Shown piece after piece: positions 1 to 7,063 of a stretch of DNA of 64,000 bases. The notes beneath the pieces were generated by a model. The model had not been told where the DNA came from. It was given only the letters and a program-made list of their open reading frames with translations, and searched no databases. The number at the start of each line of letters is the position of its first letter. The stretch's first letter is position 1. This DNA is from Mucilaginibacter pedocola (GTDB lineage Bacteria > Bacteroidota > Bacteroidia > Sphingobacteriales > Sphingobacteriaceae), in NCBI RefSeq assembly GCF_002013915.1, contig NZ_MBTF01000036.1, positions 62,001 through 126,000 of the forward strand. The letters are read 5' to 3'. The position numbers and the translations under genes are program-made.

Positions 1-304
1 GGGTGCCAACAGCTATCACGCGGTAGCGTGTGGCAAGGCTATCAATAAACCTCCCCATTTCCTGCATCGAGCCGTACACGCCACCATGCAATACCACAAA
101 GGGCTCACCTTTGCCATAAACTTCGTAATATATTTTGGCATCGCCCGCGTTTGCATATTTGCCCGCGGCCGGGTTGTTGCCGTAGGGTATTCCCCCTGCG
201 GATGGCGTGGTTACCTGCATAAAATGCCGTGGCGGCAAAGGTTTGGTTTGTCCGCTTACATTAAGGCTTATGGCGAGCGTAGCTGACAGTATTAAGGCTT
301 TCAT
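1..304 (-). CDS. Alpha/beta hydrolase, secreted, N-terminal part (cut by window edge)
   Basis: Only about the first 101 residues lie in the window; the 3' part is cut off at position 1. The start ATG is at 304, three bases after the stop of the DinB-like gene, so the two are almost certainly co-transcribed. The protein opens with a short signal peptide (MKALILSATLAISLNVSGQ), and then shows the first strands of an alpha/beta hydrolase: KIYYEVYGKGEPFVVLHGG, in which HGG is the usual oxyanion-hole motif. The nucleophile and the rest of the catalytic triad lie outside the window, so the substrate cannot be named. The fold is fairly sure; the enzyme class is not. Confidence 0.75.
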   Translation of the reverse strand, partial: MKALILSATLAISLNVSGQTKPLPPRHFMQVTTPSAGGIPYGNNPAAGKYANAGDAKIYYEVYGKGEPFVVLHGGVYGSMQEMGRFIDSLATRYRVIAVGT

Positions 305-307
305 GGC

Positions 308-838
308 TTAAAACAGTTTTTCGCCCGGTGCTTTTTGTAAACCGGCAAGGTGAAGGTATGGTGCAGTTTGCCCGCGTTGGTGGGTTTGGTGCTCGAAGGC
401 TTTTTCAAAAACTTGCTTACGCGACAGATCGAACCGTCCGAAGAGTTTTATTTGTTCGTTCAGTTTCTCGGGTGTTAACTTTTTCAGGGATGCAATTACA
501 AAATCGTAACTATCTAATACCGATTTAGTGACGCCTGCTTTTGAAACATCTGTTGTTTTTTCTAATGCACCCATCCCGATAGGGCTTGTTTCGCCCGAGG
601 CTGCTGAAGCAAAGCCGTAATTGGTATCGGCCAGGTGGAGCATTTGGGCAGCAAAGCTGCGCATTTCGGGCGTTGGCTTTAGCCCATACGACGCTTCGGG
701 CATAGCATCAAGGTATTCTTTGGTGTAGGCTTTGGCGCGTTCCCAGTCTTTTAAAAGAGCATCGTTCGGCGTTTGTGCTTTGATGGTTGTGCTGCATAAA
801 ATGATGCACAATGCGGCAAGTAGTTTTATTGCTTTCAT
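308..838 (-). CDS. Secreted DinB-like (DinB/YfiT superfamily) protein
   Basis: 176 residues with a signal peptide (residues 1-22, ending KAQ), so it is exported. The remainder is helical and follows the DinB-like four-helix-bundle pattern: a first histidine in AQMLHLADTNYGF (H68) and a second cluster EHQTHQRGQ (H150, H153), the usual positions for the three-His metal site of this superfamily. Family members include metal-dependent thiol transferases, but most secreted Bacteroidota versions have no known reaction, and none is claimed here. It is the first gene of a pair with the downstream alpha/beta hydrolase (3-bp gap). Confidence 0.8.
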   Translation of the reverse strand: MKAIKLLAALCIILCSTTIKAQTPNDALLKDWERAKAYTKEYLDAMPEASYGLKPTPEMRSFAAQMLHLADTNYGFASAASGETSPIGMGALEKTTDVSKAGVTKSVLDSYDFVIASLKKLTPEKLNEQIKLFGRFDLSRKQVFEKAFEHQTHQRGQTAPYLHLAGLQKAPGEKLF

Positions 839-855
839 GAGTTTTAATTATGAAA

Positions 856-864
856 GCAAAGGTC
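856..864 (-). promoter_or_regulatory. Possible -7 promoter box for the DinB-hydrolase pair
   Basis: On the minus strand this reads GACCTTTGC, one mismatch from the Bacteroidota TAnnTTTGC -7 consensus. It lies 17 bases upstream of the DinB-like start codon. No convincing -33 element was seen, so this is weak. Confidence 0.25.
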
Positions 865-927
865 GAGCAGATGGCGCAACTCAACCCATAAGGTATTTTA
901 AGAAATACCCTTAAGATAGTTTAAGAA

Positions 928-1527
928 TTAGCTTTGCTGGGTATGCTTTTTGCGAATAGTGCTCAGAAATTCAGGTGTAACGCCGATATAAGATGCTATT
1001 TGGGTGTTTGGCAGGCGGTTTGCCAATTTAGGGTATTGTTTCAGGAAAGCCTCATAGCGCTCGTCTGCGGATAGGCTGATGTTTTGTAGCACGCGGTTCT
1101 GCAATGCGATATACTTTTGCTCGATAATGACCCGGAAATTATGATCGATGGTGTGGTGGTTAGAGTACAGGTATAAAAGGTCCTGGTGTTTTATTTGCAG
1201 CACTTCTGTTGGCTCTACGGCCTCAATGTATAGCAGGCTGGGCTTTTCGTCGTAAAAACTACTTAAGTCTGTAGCCCAATCATTTTCGGCAATAAATTGG
1301 ATGTTGTGTTCCTTACCGTTCTTATCTACGGCATACATTTTAAGGCAGCCCGAAACCACAAATGAGAAGTGCCGGCACACATCTCCTTGTTGCAATAAAA
1401 ATTGACGACGTTTTACACGTTTTTGAGTGAGCCGAATAGCAAATGCTTCCTCCTCTGCCGGGCTAAGTGCAAAATAGTTTTTAAAATATGTAGTCAGTTG
1501 TTCTATCAAACCTATCAAACCTATCAA
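928..1527 (-). CDS. Crp/Fnr-family transcriptional regulator
   Basis: 199 residues. The N-terminal two thirds is a cyclic-nucleotide-binding type jelly roll (LLQQGDVCRHFSFVVSGCLKM is the typical beta-barrel start) and the C-terminus carries a short helix-turn-helix (TQIASYIGVTPEFLSTIRK). It lacks cysteines arranged as an Fnr iron-sulfur site, and the ligand is unknown. There is no ATG near the start. The frame opens with TTG codons at 1527, 1518 and 1509 created by a 9-bp tandem repeat. It follows the acyltransferase stop directly, so translation is probably coupled. Homologues in Bacteroidota usually control small stress or efflux regulons; the target here is unknown. Confidence 0.8.
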   Translation of the reverse strand: MIGLIGLIEQLTTYFKNYFALSPAEEEAFAIRLTQKRVKRRQFLLQQGDVCRHFSFVVSGCLKMYAVDKNGKEHNIQFIAENDWATDLSSFYDEKPSLLYIEAVEPTEVLQIKHQDLLYLYSNHHTIDHNFRVIIEQKYIALQNRVLQNISLSADERYEAFLKQYPKLANRLPNTQIASYIGVTPEFLSTIRKKHTQQS

Positions 1528-1529
1528 AC
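1503..1529. repeat. Three perfect 9-bp tandem repeats at a gene junction
   Basis: CTATCAAAC occurs three times in a row. On the minus strand each copy supplies a TTG codon in the frame of the Crp-like regulator (reading I-G-L repeats), so the array sets how many alternative start codons are present. It also begins right after the stop of the acyltransferase gene. Confidence 0.9.
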
Positions 1530-2642
1530 TTACTTATTATCCAGCCGCCCTATAACCTTCTTCCCCAACGCTATTCCCGGCTTCTCAATAAACTTTTCGG
1601 ATAGTATGGCCAAAAGTGCGGATAGTGTTAAGGTTATTAAAAAGTTGATCACCAAAACGGTAGTTGCATTAAACCTGCCCGAGATGTGAATGCTTATTTC
1701 GTTAGACAGCGGGTACGCAAATAAAAAGTGGAAAATATAGATGGAGAATGACAGCTGCCCTATGCGTGCGAGTATGGGAAGATTAAGGCCGGCATGTTTA
1801 AAAAAGTTGAACAGGAATGCAAATGACAGGCCTGCTACAAAAATGGTGAGGTTGATGTTGTGCGTAAGCTTGCGCGATAAAATAAGTGCGGCAAAAAATA
1901 ATACCAGGAACAAAGCCATGCTCACCAAGGGGGGCAGTTTGGTTGGAATAAACTTCTCTAAAAAGAAATAACTTATACCAAGGGCGAAAATGGGCAACTG
2001 GTTTATAATAAAAGCAAAAAAGAAGTGGTTGGTAAATACCTCCTCTTTAAAAGCAGCGTAGCAGGTCGCGGTGTAAAGGGTGGCAATTATAAAGGCTGCA
2101 AGCGGCAGCAAAAACAGCCATACTACATTTCTAATTTTACTATAGTAGTTAAATATGGCCGGGAACAAGAGGTAGAACAACATCTCGGTGCCAATAGACC
2201 AGCCGCCGGGCACAATGCTATTATAGGCCTGCTCTACAAAGCTGTGCAGGAAAACAATATTGAGCAATACAGAGAGCGGCGTATACATTTCTATATGCGA
2301 CAACGGCCCTTGGCGGTTTAGCAAGGGCGTAAGCGCAACTATAAGGTATATAACTATCCCCGCGTAGTATAGCGGTGCTATCCTGAAAAAGCGGCGAAGG
2401 TAAAAATTGCGCACATAATGCTCCTCGCGCCGCGCACTCATCGACCGGCATAAAGTATAGGCCGATAGAAAAAAGAAGAGCTGTACTCCTACCTGCCCGA
2501 ATATGAGGCGCGCGCGCCAAACCTCGGTAATGTTACGGTCGGTTAGGGCTACGTGGGTTATTACTACCAGTATTACGGCAATGCCCCTCAGCAGGTCGAT
2601 ATGGTTTAGTTTGGAAAGCTCTTTCGACGGAATATTGGCCAC
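1530..2642 (-). CDS. Acyltransferase 3 family membrane protein (OafA/YrhL type)
   Basis: 370 residues with about ten hydrophobic segments. The N-terminus has the family hallmark HIDLLRGIAVILVVITHV, containing the conserved Arg and the His proposed to take part in acyl transfer, followed by VGVQLFFFLSAY in the second membrane segment. Members move acetyl, succinyl or other acyl groups onto sugars of surface polysaccharides or other acceptors at the inner membrane. There are no sugar-synthesis neighbours, so the acceptor is unknown. The gene runs into the Crp-like regulator with no real spacer, which suggests a two-gene transcript. Confidence 0.87.
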   Translation of the reverse strand: MANIPSKELSKLNHIDLLRGIAVILVVITHVALTDRNITEVWRARLIFGQVGVQLFFFLSAYTLCRSMSARREEHYVRNFYLRRFFRIAPLYYAGIVIYLIVALTPLLNRQGPLSHIEMYTPLSVLLNIVFLHSFVEQAYNSIVPGGWSIGTEMLFYLLFPAIFNYYSKIRNVVWLFLLPLAAFIIATLYTATCYAAFKEEVFTNHFFFAFIINQLPIFALGISYFFLEKFIPTKLPPLVSMALFLVLFFAALILSRKLTHNINLTIFVAGLSFAFLFNFFKHAGLNLPILARIGQLSFSIYIFHFLFAYPLSNEISIHISGRFNATTVLVINFLITLTLSALLAILSEKFIEKPGIALGKKVIGRLDNK

Positions 2643-2714
2643 AACAGGTGTTTAAGTTATAGCAATTATACTAAAAAGCCCCCACAAATACACGCCGAAA
2701 TTCCTCATCTGCCT

Positions 2715-4766
2715 TTACCTCCACACCAGCGGGAACTGCGATATCCGCAACCTTGTACAGCCGTAAGGTATCAAAATAATATCTTCCTCTTTACTGGTTT
2801 CCAAACCATACCCAATACTGAAAGGTACCTGCCCCGTCATGTCATTATACAAGCCCCACGATGGCACGCGTTTTCCTTTTGTTTTTAGTTGGATAGGGGC
2901 TTTTGCTGCGCTCCATGGGTAGTTGGTCATGGCGGCTGCGTTCTCTACCCGGTATTGGTCTGCCAGTTTATCATCTCCCACAGCTATCAGGGCGTAGTTC
3001 CAGGGCGTAGTAGGGTGCACTTCGTTGTAACCTTTGCCATAATCTACCGAATCTTTATCGGTAATTTGTACGTGTTTTACTTCTTCGCCAATTTTGAGCG
3101 CATACACAATTGGGCCACGCTCTACCGACATGGAGTTTTCGAACCAGTTGTTTTTGTAGATGTGCATAGGCAGGGTAAGTTCCACCACATCGCCGTTCTT
3201 CCACTCGCGGCTCACCTGTACTATCTGGTTGCCCGCAGGCTCTTGCAATACTTTACCGTTTACGCTGATGGTTGCTTTTTTGCACCAGGCAGGTATGCGT
3301 AAATGCAACGGGAAAGCTAATTGTTTGGCTTTTGTATTTAGGGTGAACTTAATTACATCGCCAAAGGGATAGGCGGTTTCTTCTTTAAAAGTAACTTCCT
3401 TGCCATCGGCTACCACTGCCTTTACATCACTGGGCGAGTACACCAATGCCGCTAAACCATTATCGGGCGTGGCGTACCATAGGTTTTGCGTGAATTTTGG
3501 CCAGCCCTGGTGCATGTTAGATGTGCAGCAGGGGTAACCGGTAAGCAAACCGTAGCAAATATCTGTGCCGCTGTGGTTGGTATCAAAGTTGCGGGTTTTG
3601 CGGGTGAGCAGCACCTGGTTGGCTTGCTGAAAATATTGCCTGTCTACCCAATTATCGGCCACTTGTGTTGGCAGGGCGTTAAAGGCTATCTTTTCCAAGC
3701 GGTCAGCGTAATTTACATCGCCGGTAATTTCTAAAGTGCTTTCCAGCGTGAACATCATCTCCACAGCAGTGCAAAGTTCTGATCCCTGTGTTGGGTTATT
3801 GCCGTGCAGGCTTTCGTCGCCACCGTATAGGCCGTGCGCCATTTCATCGTACTTGCGCAGGTCTTTATAGCCTTTAACGATGGCATCCAAATACTTTTGT
3901 TCGGGGTGTTGCTGATAGTAAATGATAGGCTCTTTCATGCCCTGAGCCAGGTTTACGCCGTGTATGCTCCCCGCTTCTGATAATAGCGGGGTGTTCAGGA
4001 AGGCATCCGTAAAATCAAAGGTTTGTTTGTGCAGCAGGTCGCCAAGCTCTAACAGGAATTTATCGCCGGTAATGTTATACAGCCAGTAAACTACCATCAG
4101 GTTATCGCCTGCGCGGTAGCGTGCCCAAAAGGTCCAGTGGTCCAGCGGGTGCGTGGGTAATTCCTTCAACTGGTACTTAAAGTAATTGGTCATGAGGGTT
4201 ATCACCCGCTTATCGCCGGTGGCCGAGTAATACTGTTTCAGTATTTTCAGCATCACCATTTTTGGCCACCAATCTCCGGTATTATCGCGCTGTATGCCCG
4301 GTTCGCCGGGGTAATCTTTTGCCGGGCCAAAGTAGCCATCGGCGCGCTGGCTTTTTATGCTCCACTCCACCCAGGGTTTTACTTTCGCTATCAGCTCTTT
4401 ATCATCCAAAATATAAGCAAGCGGCAGCAAGCCATCAACCCAGTAAGGGCCGCGTTCCCATTGGTCGCCATCGCCGCCGAGCCAACCGTTGCGGTTACCC
4501 ATTACCAATGGGTATAGCTTATCCAGGTTGCCTGTTGCGCCATTTTTTTGCCTTACCAGCATTTCGCGCAGCCAGCCTTGCGGCTTAATGGCTCCCAGCG
4601 GTAATTCCATATAAGGGTTTTGGCGTAAGGGGGCACGATTAGCTATATAAGCTGTAGCGGTTTTAGGGCTTTGTGCTTTTGCGGCAGGGCAAAACAATGC
4701 AGCAATGCACAGGCATATAAAGGGCAGCTTGGTTCTCATTGGGTTTAAGAGGTGTTTGTTTGACAA
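2715..4766 (-). CDS. Glycoside hydrolase of the GH127 / DUF1680 type (beta-L-arabinofuranosidase-like)
   Basis: 683 residues with a signal peptide; the hydrophobic core fits better if translation starts at the second Met (residue 10, position 4739), which would give 674 residues. The body is the (alpha/alpha)6-barrel plus beta-sandwich layout of DUF1680 proteins. The zinc-thiolate site of GH127 is recognisable: E330-x-C332 in QGSELC and the pair C413-C414 in GYPCCTSN. In characterised GH127 enzymes a cysteine of this kind is the nucleophile. Related Bacteroides enzymes act on beta-L-arabinofuranosides or on unusual pectic sugars, so the exact substrate is open. No SusC/SusD genes are nearby. 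It is transcribed away from the START-domain gene. Confidence 0.87.
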   Translation of the reverse strand: MSNKHLLNPMRTKLPFICLCIAALFCPAAKAQSPKTATAYIANRAPLRQNPYMELPLGAIKPQGWLREMLVRQKNGATGNLDKLYPLVMGNRNGWLGGDGDQWERGPYWVDGLLPLAYILDDKELIAKVKPWVEWSIKSQRADGYFGPAKDYPGEPGIQRDNTGDWWPKMVMLKILKQYYSATGDKRVITLMTNYFKYQLKELPTHPLDHWTFWARYRAGDNLMVVYWLYNITGDKFLLELGDLLHKQTFDFTDAFLNTPLLSEAGSIHGVNLAQGMKEPIIYYQQHPEQKYLDAIVKGYKDLRKYDEMAHGLYGGDESLHGNNPTQGSELCTAVEMMFTLESTLEITGDVNYADRLEKIAFNALPTQVADNWVDRQYFQQANQVLLTRKTRNFDTNHSGTDICYGLLTGYPCCTSNMHQGWPKFTQNLWYATPDNGLAALVYSPSDVKAVVADGKEVTFKEETAYPFGDVIKFTLNTKAKQLAFPLHLRIPAWCKKATISVNGKVLQEPAGNQIVQVSREWKNGDVVELTLPMHIYKNNWFENSMSVERGPIVYALKIGEEVKHVQITDKDSVDYGKGYNEVHPTTPWNYALIAVGDDKLADQYRVENAAAMTNYPWSAAKAPIQLKTKGKRVPSWGLYNDMTGQVPFSIGYGLETSKEEDIILIPYGCTRLRISQFPLVWR

Positions 4767-4882
4767 TTATAGTTTATTGCGCCCGCTTTTCAGGAATTTT
4801 TGTGCCGCTTTTTTTGGTTAAACCCATTTGCCTGTATTATGTCATAATTAATATAATGTTAAGCCCCGGGGCTGATATTGGC

Positions 4883-4890
4883 TAATTTTG
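4883..4890 (+). promoter_or_regulatory. Probable -7 promoter box of the START-domain gene
   Basis: TAATTTTG is an exact match to the Bacteroidota TAnnTTTG -7 consensus, 25 bases before the ATG at 4916. A matching -33 TTG is not obvious. Confidence 0.45.
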
Positions 4891-4915
4891 AGTTTCGTAA
4901 ATCGCTACCGACCAC

Positions 4916-5554
4916 ATGTATAAGTATCTATTTTCTATCATATTCCTTTTAAATATCACAGCCGCATCGGCACAATATAAATGGACCCCAAAAACCGAGA
5001 AAGACGGTATTAAAGTTTTTACCAGTATAGTAGAGGGCTCTAAAATAAAAGCCGTAAAAGTAGAGGCCGACCTGGATGCCACACCCGCGCAATTGGTAAA
5101 AGTGCTGCTTGATGTAAAAGGTTGTACCGAATGGGTATCGCATACCAAACTGTGCACGCTGGTAAAACAGGTGTCTCCATCAGAATTATATTATTATTCG
5201 GAAATTGATGTTCCATGGCCTGTATCTAACCGCGATTTTGTGGCGCACTTAACCGTTCATCAAAACCCCGAAACCAAAGTGGTTACCGTTGATGGCCCCG
5301 CAGTGCCGGGTTTTGTACCCGTTAAGGAGGGCATTGTGCGCATAAGCGAATCGAAAGGGGAGTGGATACTAACGCCGCTGGAAAAAGACCGTGTGAGAGT
5401 AGTTTATACTTTGCAGGTGAACCCGGGTGGAAGCATCCCGGCATGGCTGATAAACCTGCTGGCTGCCGAGGGGCCTATTAATAGTTTCCAGGGATTAAAG
5501 AAGCAGCTTAAGAAACCACAATACGCAGAGGGCGCAAGTTTTATAAAGGATTAA
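4916..5554 (+). CDS. Secreted START-domain (SRPBCC superfamily) protein
   Basis: 212 residues: a signal peptide (about 1-19, ending ASAQ) and then one START-like lipid-binding domain. Typical features are the early strand KVEADLDATPAQLVKVLLDVKGCTEW, the central SEIDVPWPVSNRDFV stretch and a long C-terminal helix GGSIPAWLINLLAAEGPINSFQGL. START domains hold a hydrophobic ligand in a cavity, so a role in carrying a lipid or other hydrophobic molecule in the periplasm is likely, but no ligand can be named. The gene is divergent from the glycosidase and its 3' end overlaps the convergent small gene by 4 bp. Confidence 0.85.
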   Translation: MYKYLFSIIFLLNITAASAQYKWTPKTEKDGIKVFTSIVEGSKIKAVKVEADLDATPAQLVKVLLDVKGCTEWVSHTKLCTLVKQVSPSELYYYSEIDVPWPVSNRDFVAHLTVHQNPETKVVTVDGPAVPGFVPVKEGIVRISESKGEWILTPLEKDRVRVVYTLQVNPGGSIPAWLINLLAAEGPINSFQGLKKQLKKPQYAEGASFIKD

Positions 5555-5763
5555 GGCTGGGCTTTTGGTTTAGTGTTGGCCTTTAACATTACCTTCCCTT
5601 TTTTGGTAAGAATGCACACCGGCGACCTGTCTTTTTCGGTACCTTTTTCAATATTGATGAGGTTGTAAAGGCGCAGGTCCTGCAGGTCGTCCTTACTTAT
5701 ATTTATTGCCAAGCCTTTTTCAGAAATTACCTTTAGGGCAGCCACTACTTCTTCGTGTTTCAT
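5551..5763 (-). CDS. Small conserved-looking protein of unknown function
   Basis: 70 residues, no signal peptide or membrane segment. Sequence is mixed charged and hydrophobic (LKVISEKGLAINISKDDLQD, then SPVCILTKKGKVML) and could form a small winged-helix-like fold, but no family was recognised. It converges on and overlaps the START-domain gene by 4 bp. It has an ATG start and Bacteroidota-like codon use, so it is probably real. No function is proposed. Confidence 0.55.
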   Translation of the reverse strand: MKHEEVVAALKVISEKGLAINISKDDLQDLRLYNLINIEKGTEKDRSPVCILTKKGKVMLKANTKPKAQP

Positions 5764-5873
5764 GGTGTTGTGATTTTAGATATCGATACCACAATGTACA
5801 AACATTTGCAGGTGTTGCCAAGTTTATCCCGCTTTTAAATTACCCACACTGCCATTAATAAAGCGCTGAGCCG

Positions 5874-5882
5874 TATTTTTGC
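5874..5882 (+). promoter_or_regulatory. Probable -7 promoter box of apbE
   Basis: TATTTTTGC matches TAnnTTTGC exactly and ends 10 bases before the apbE start codon, giving a very short leader. The -33 element is not clear. Confidence 0.5.
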
Positions 5883-5892
5883 AGCACAAGCT

Positions 5893-6882
5893 ATGAAAAA
5901 AGTATTCCTCCTCCTGTTACTCTTCCCCATATTTATCAGCCACGCCCAGGTTTTGCGTAAGCGTACCACCAAGCTAATGGGCAGCAAATGGCAGATAACC
6001 ATTGTGGCTAAAGATTCGATTACGGCTGAGCAAAATATAGATACCTGTATTACCGAAGTTACCCGTATAGAAAACCTGATATCCGACTGGCGCTCCTACA
6101 GCCAGGTAGGGCAGCTGAATACAAACGCGGGCATACAGCCCATAAAGGTTGATAAGGAAGTGTTCCAACTTTTTCAGCGTGCACTCCACCTTTCTAAGAT
6201 CACCAATGGTGCTTTCGATATCAGCTTTGCTGCAATGGATAGGATATGGAAGTTCGATGGCTCTATGACCGCCATGCCAACGCCCGAGGCTATTAAGAAG
6301 TCGGTAGAGAAAGTAGGTTATAAAAACATTATTCTCGATAGCGCAAACTCTACCGTGTTTTTAAAACTAAAAGGCATGAAGGTAGGCTTTGGTGCCCTTG
6401 GCGAAGGCTACGCTGCCGACCGTTGCCGTGCCATGATGCTGGCTCGGGGTATAAAAGCAGGAATAGTAAATGGCTCGGGCGATATGAGCACCTGGGGCAA
6501 ACAACCCGACGGCAGCGATTGGAGCATTGGCATCACCAACCCCTTTAAAGAAGATACCATTATTGCCGTAGTATCGCTAAAACAAGGCTCGGTAGTAACA
6601 TCAGGCAGTTACGAAAAATTTGTAGTGTTTAACGGCAAACGGTATGCCCACATCATTAATCCCGCCACCGGTTACCCGGCAACCGGCCTATGCAGTGCAA
6701 CCATATTTGGCCCCAGTGCCGAACGGGCCAATGGTTTCAGTACTTCAATGATGGTGTTGGGCGAGGAAGCAGCGCTGAAATTCATTAAACAGTTTCCTGC
6801 GTATCGGTATATTATTATCACCGATAAGGGGAAAGTGATTGCATCGAAAGGGGTGGGGCTGAAGAAAAGTAGGGTGAAGTGA
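5893..6882 (+). CDS. apbE: FAD:protein FMN transferase (ApbE family), exported
   Basis: 329 residues with a signal peptide (1-18, ending SHAQ). ApbE moves FMN from FAD onto a Ser/Thr of extracytosolic proteins. Family motifs are present in order: GFGALGEGYAADR (FAD-binding, usually KGYAVD), NGSGDM, TSGSYEKF and YAHIINPATGYP. One difference stands out. The usual Ala-Asp-x-x-x-Thr metal motif reads A279-N280-G-F-S-T284, so the metal-binding Asp appears replaced by Asn. The gene converges on an operon encoding a PepSY-flavoreductase and a DUF2271 protein with a TGAS motif, which are the obvious candidates for its partner and its substrate. Family assignment is firm; the target is inferred. Confidence 0.93.
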   Translation: MKKVFLLLLLFPIFISHAQVLRKRTTKLMGSKWQITIVAKDSITAEQNIDTCITEVTRIENLISDWRSYSQVGQLNTNAGIQPIKVDKEVFQLFQRALHLSKITNGAFDISFAAMDRIWKFDGSMTAMPTPEAIKKSVEKVGYKNIILDSANSTVFLKLKGMKVGFGALGEGYAADRCRAMMLARGIKAGIVNGSGDMSTWGKQPDGSDWSIGITNPFKEDTIIAVVSLKQGSVVTSGSYEKFVVFNGKRYAHIINPATGYPATGLCSATIFGPSAERANGFSTSMMVLGEEAALKFIKQFPAYRYIIITDKGKVIASKGVGLKKSRVK

Positions 6883-6929
6883 GTGAGCTGAACGAAAGGA
6901 TAGTTTAAAGAGCGCAAAGGCTCGTGCGA

Positions 6930-7044
6930 TTCCCCTCTTGAGAGGGGTGGAGGGGTGTGTTAAGCTTTGTAGGGTAGCTATGCATTGTGCCTAACACATC
7001 CCCGCCACCGCTCTTTCCAGCCGCCCCCCTTCTCAAGAAGGGAG
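6930..7044. repeat. Palindromic intergenic element, copy 1 of 3 (REP/MITE-like)
   Basis: About 115 bp with imperfect terminal inverted repeats. The left end reads TCCCCTCTTGAGAGGGG and the right end CTTCTCAAGAAGGGAG; internal inverted TGTGTTA/TAACACA blocks are also present. It lies between the convergent apbE and PepSY-flavoreductase genes and holds no reading frame. Two further copies are at 20316 and 31863. The function is unknown; it may also act as a bidirectional terminator. Confidence 0.8.
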
Positions 7045-7063
7045 TTTGGATGGCTTTGTTCAC

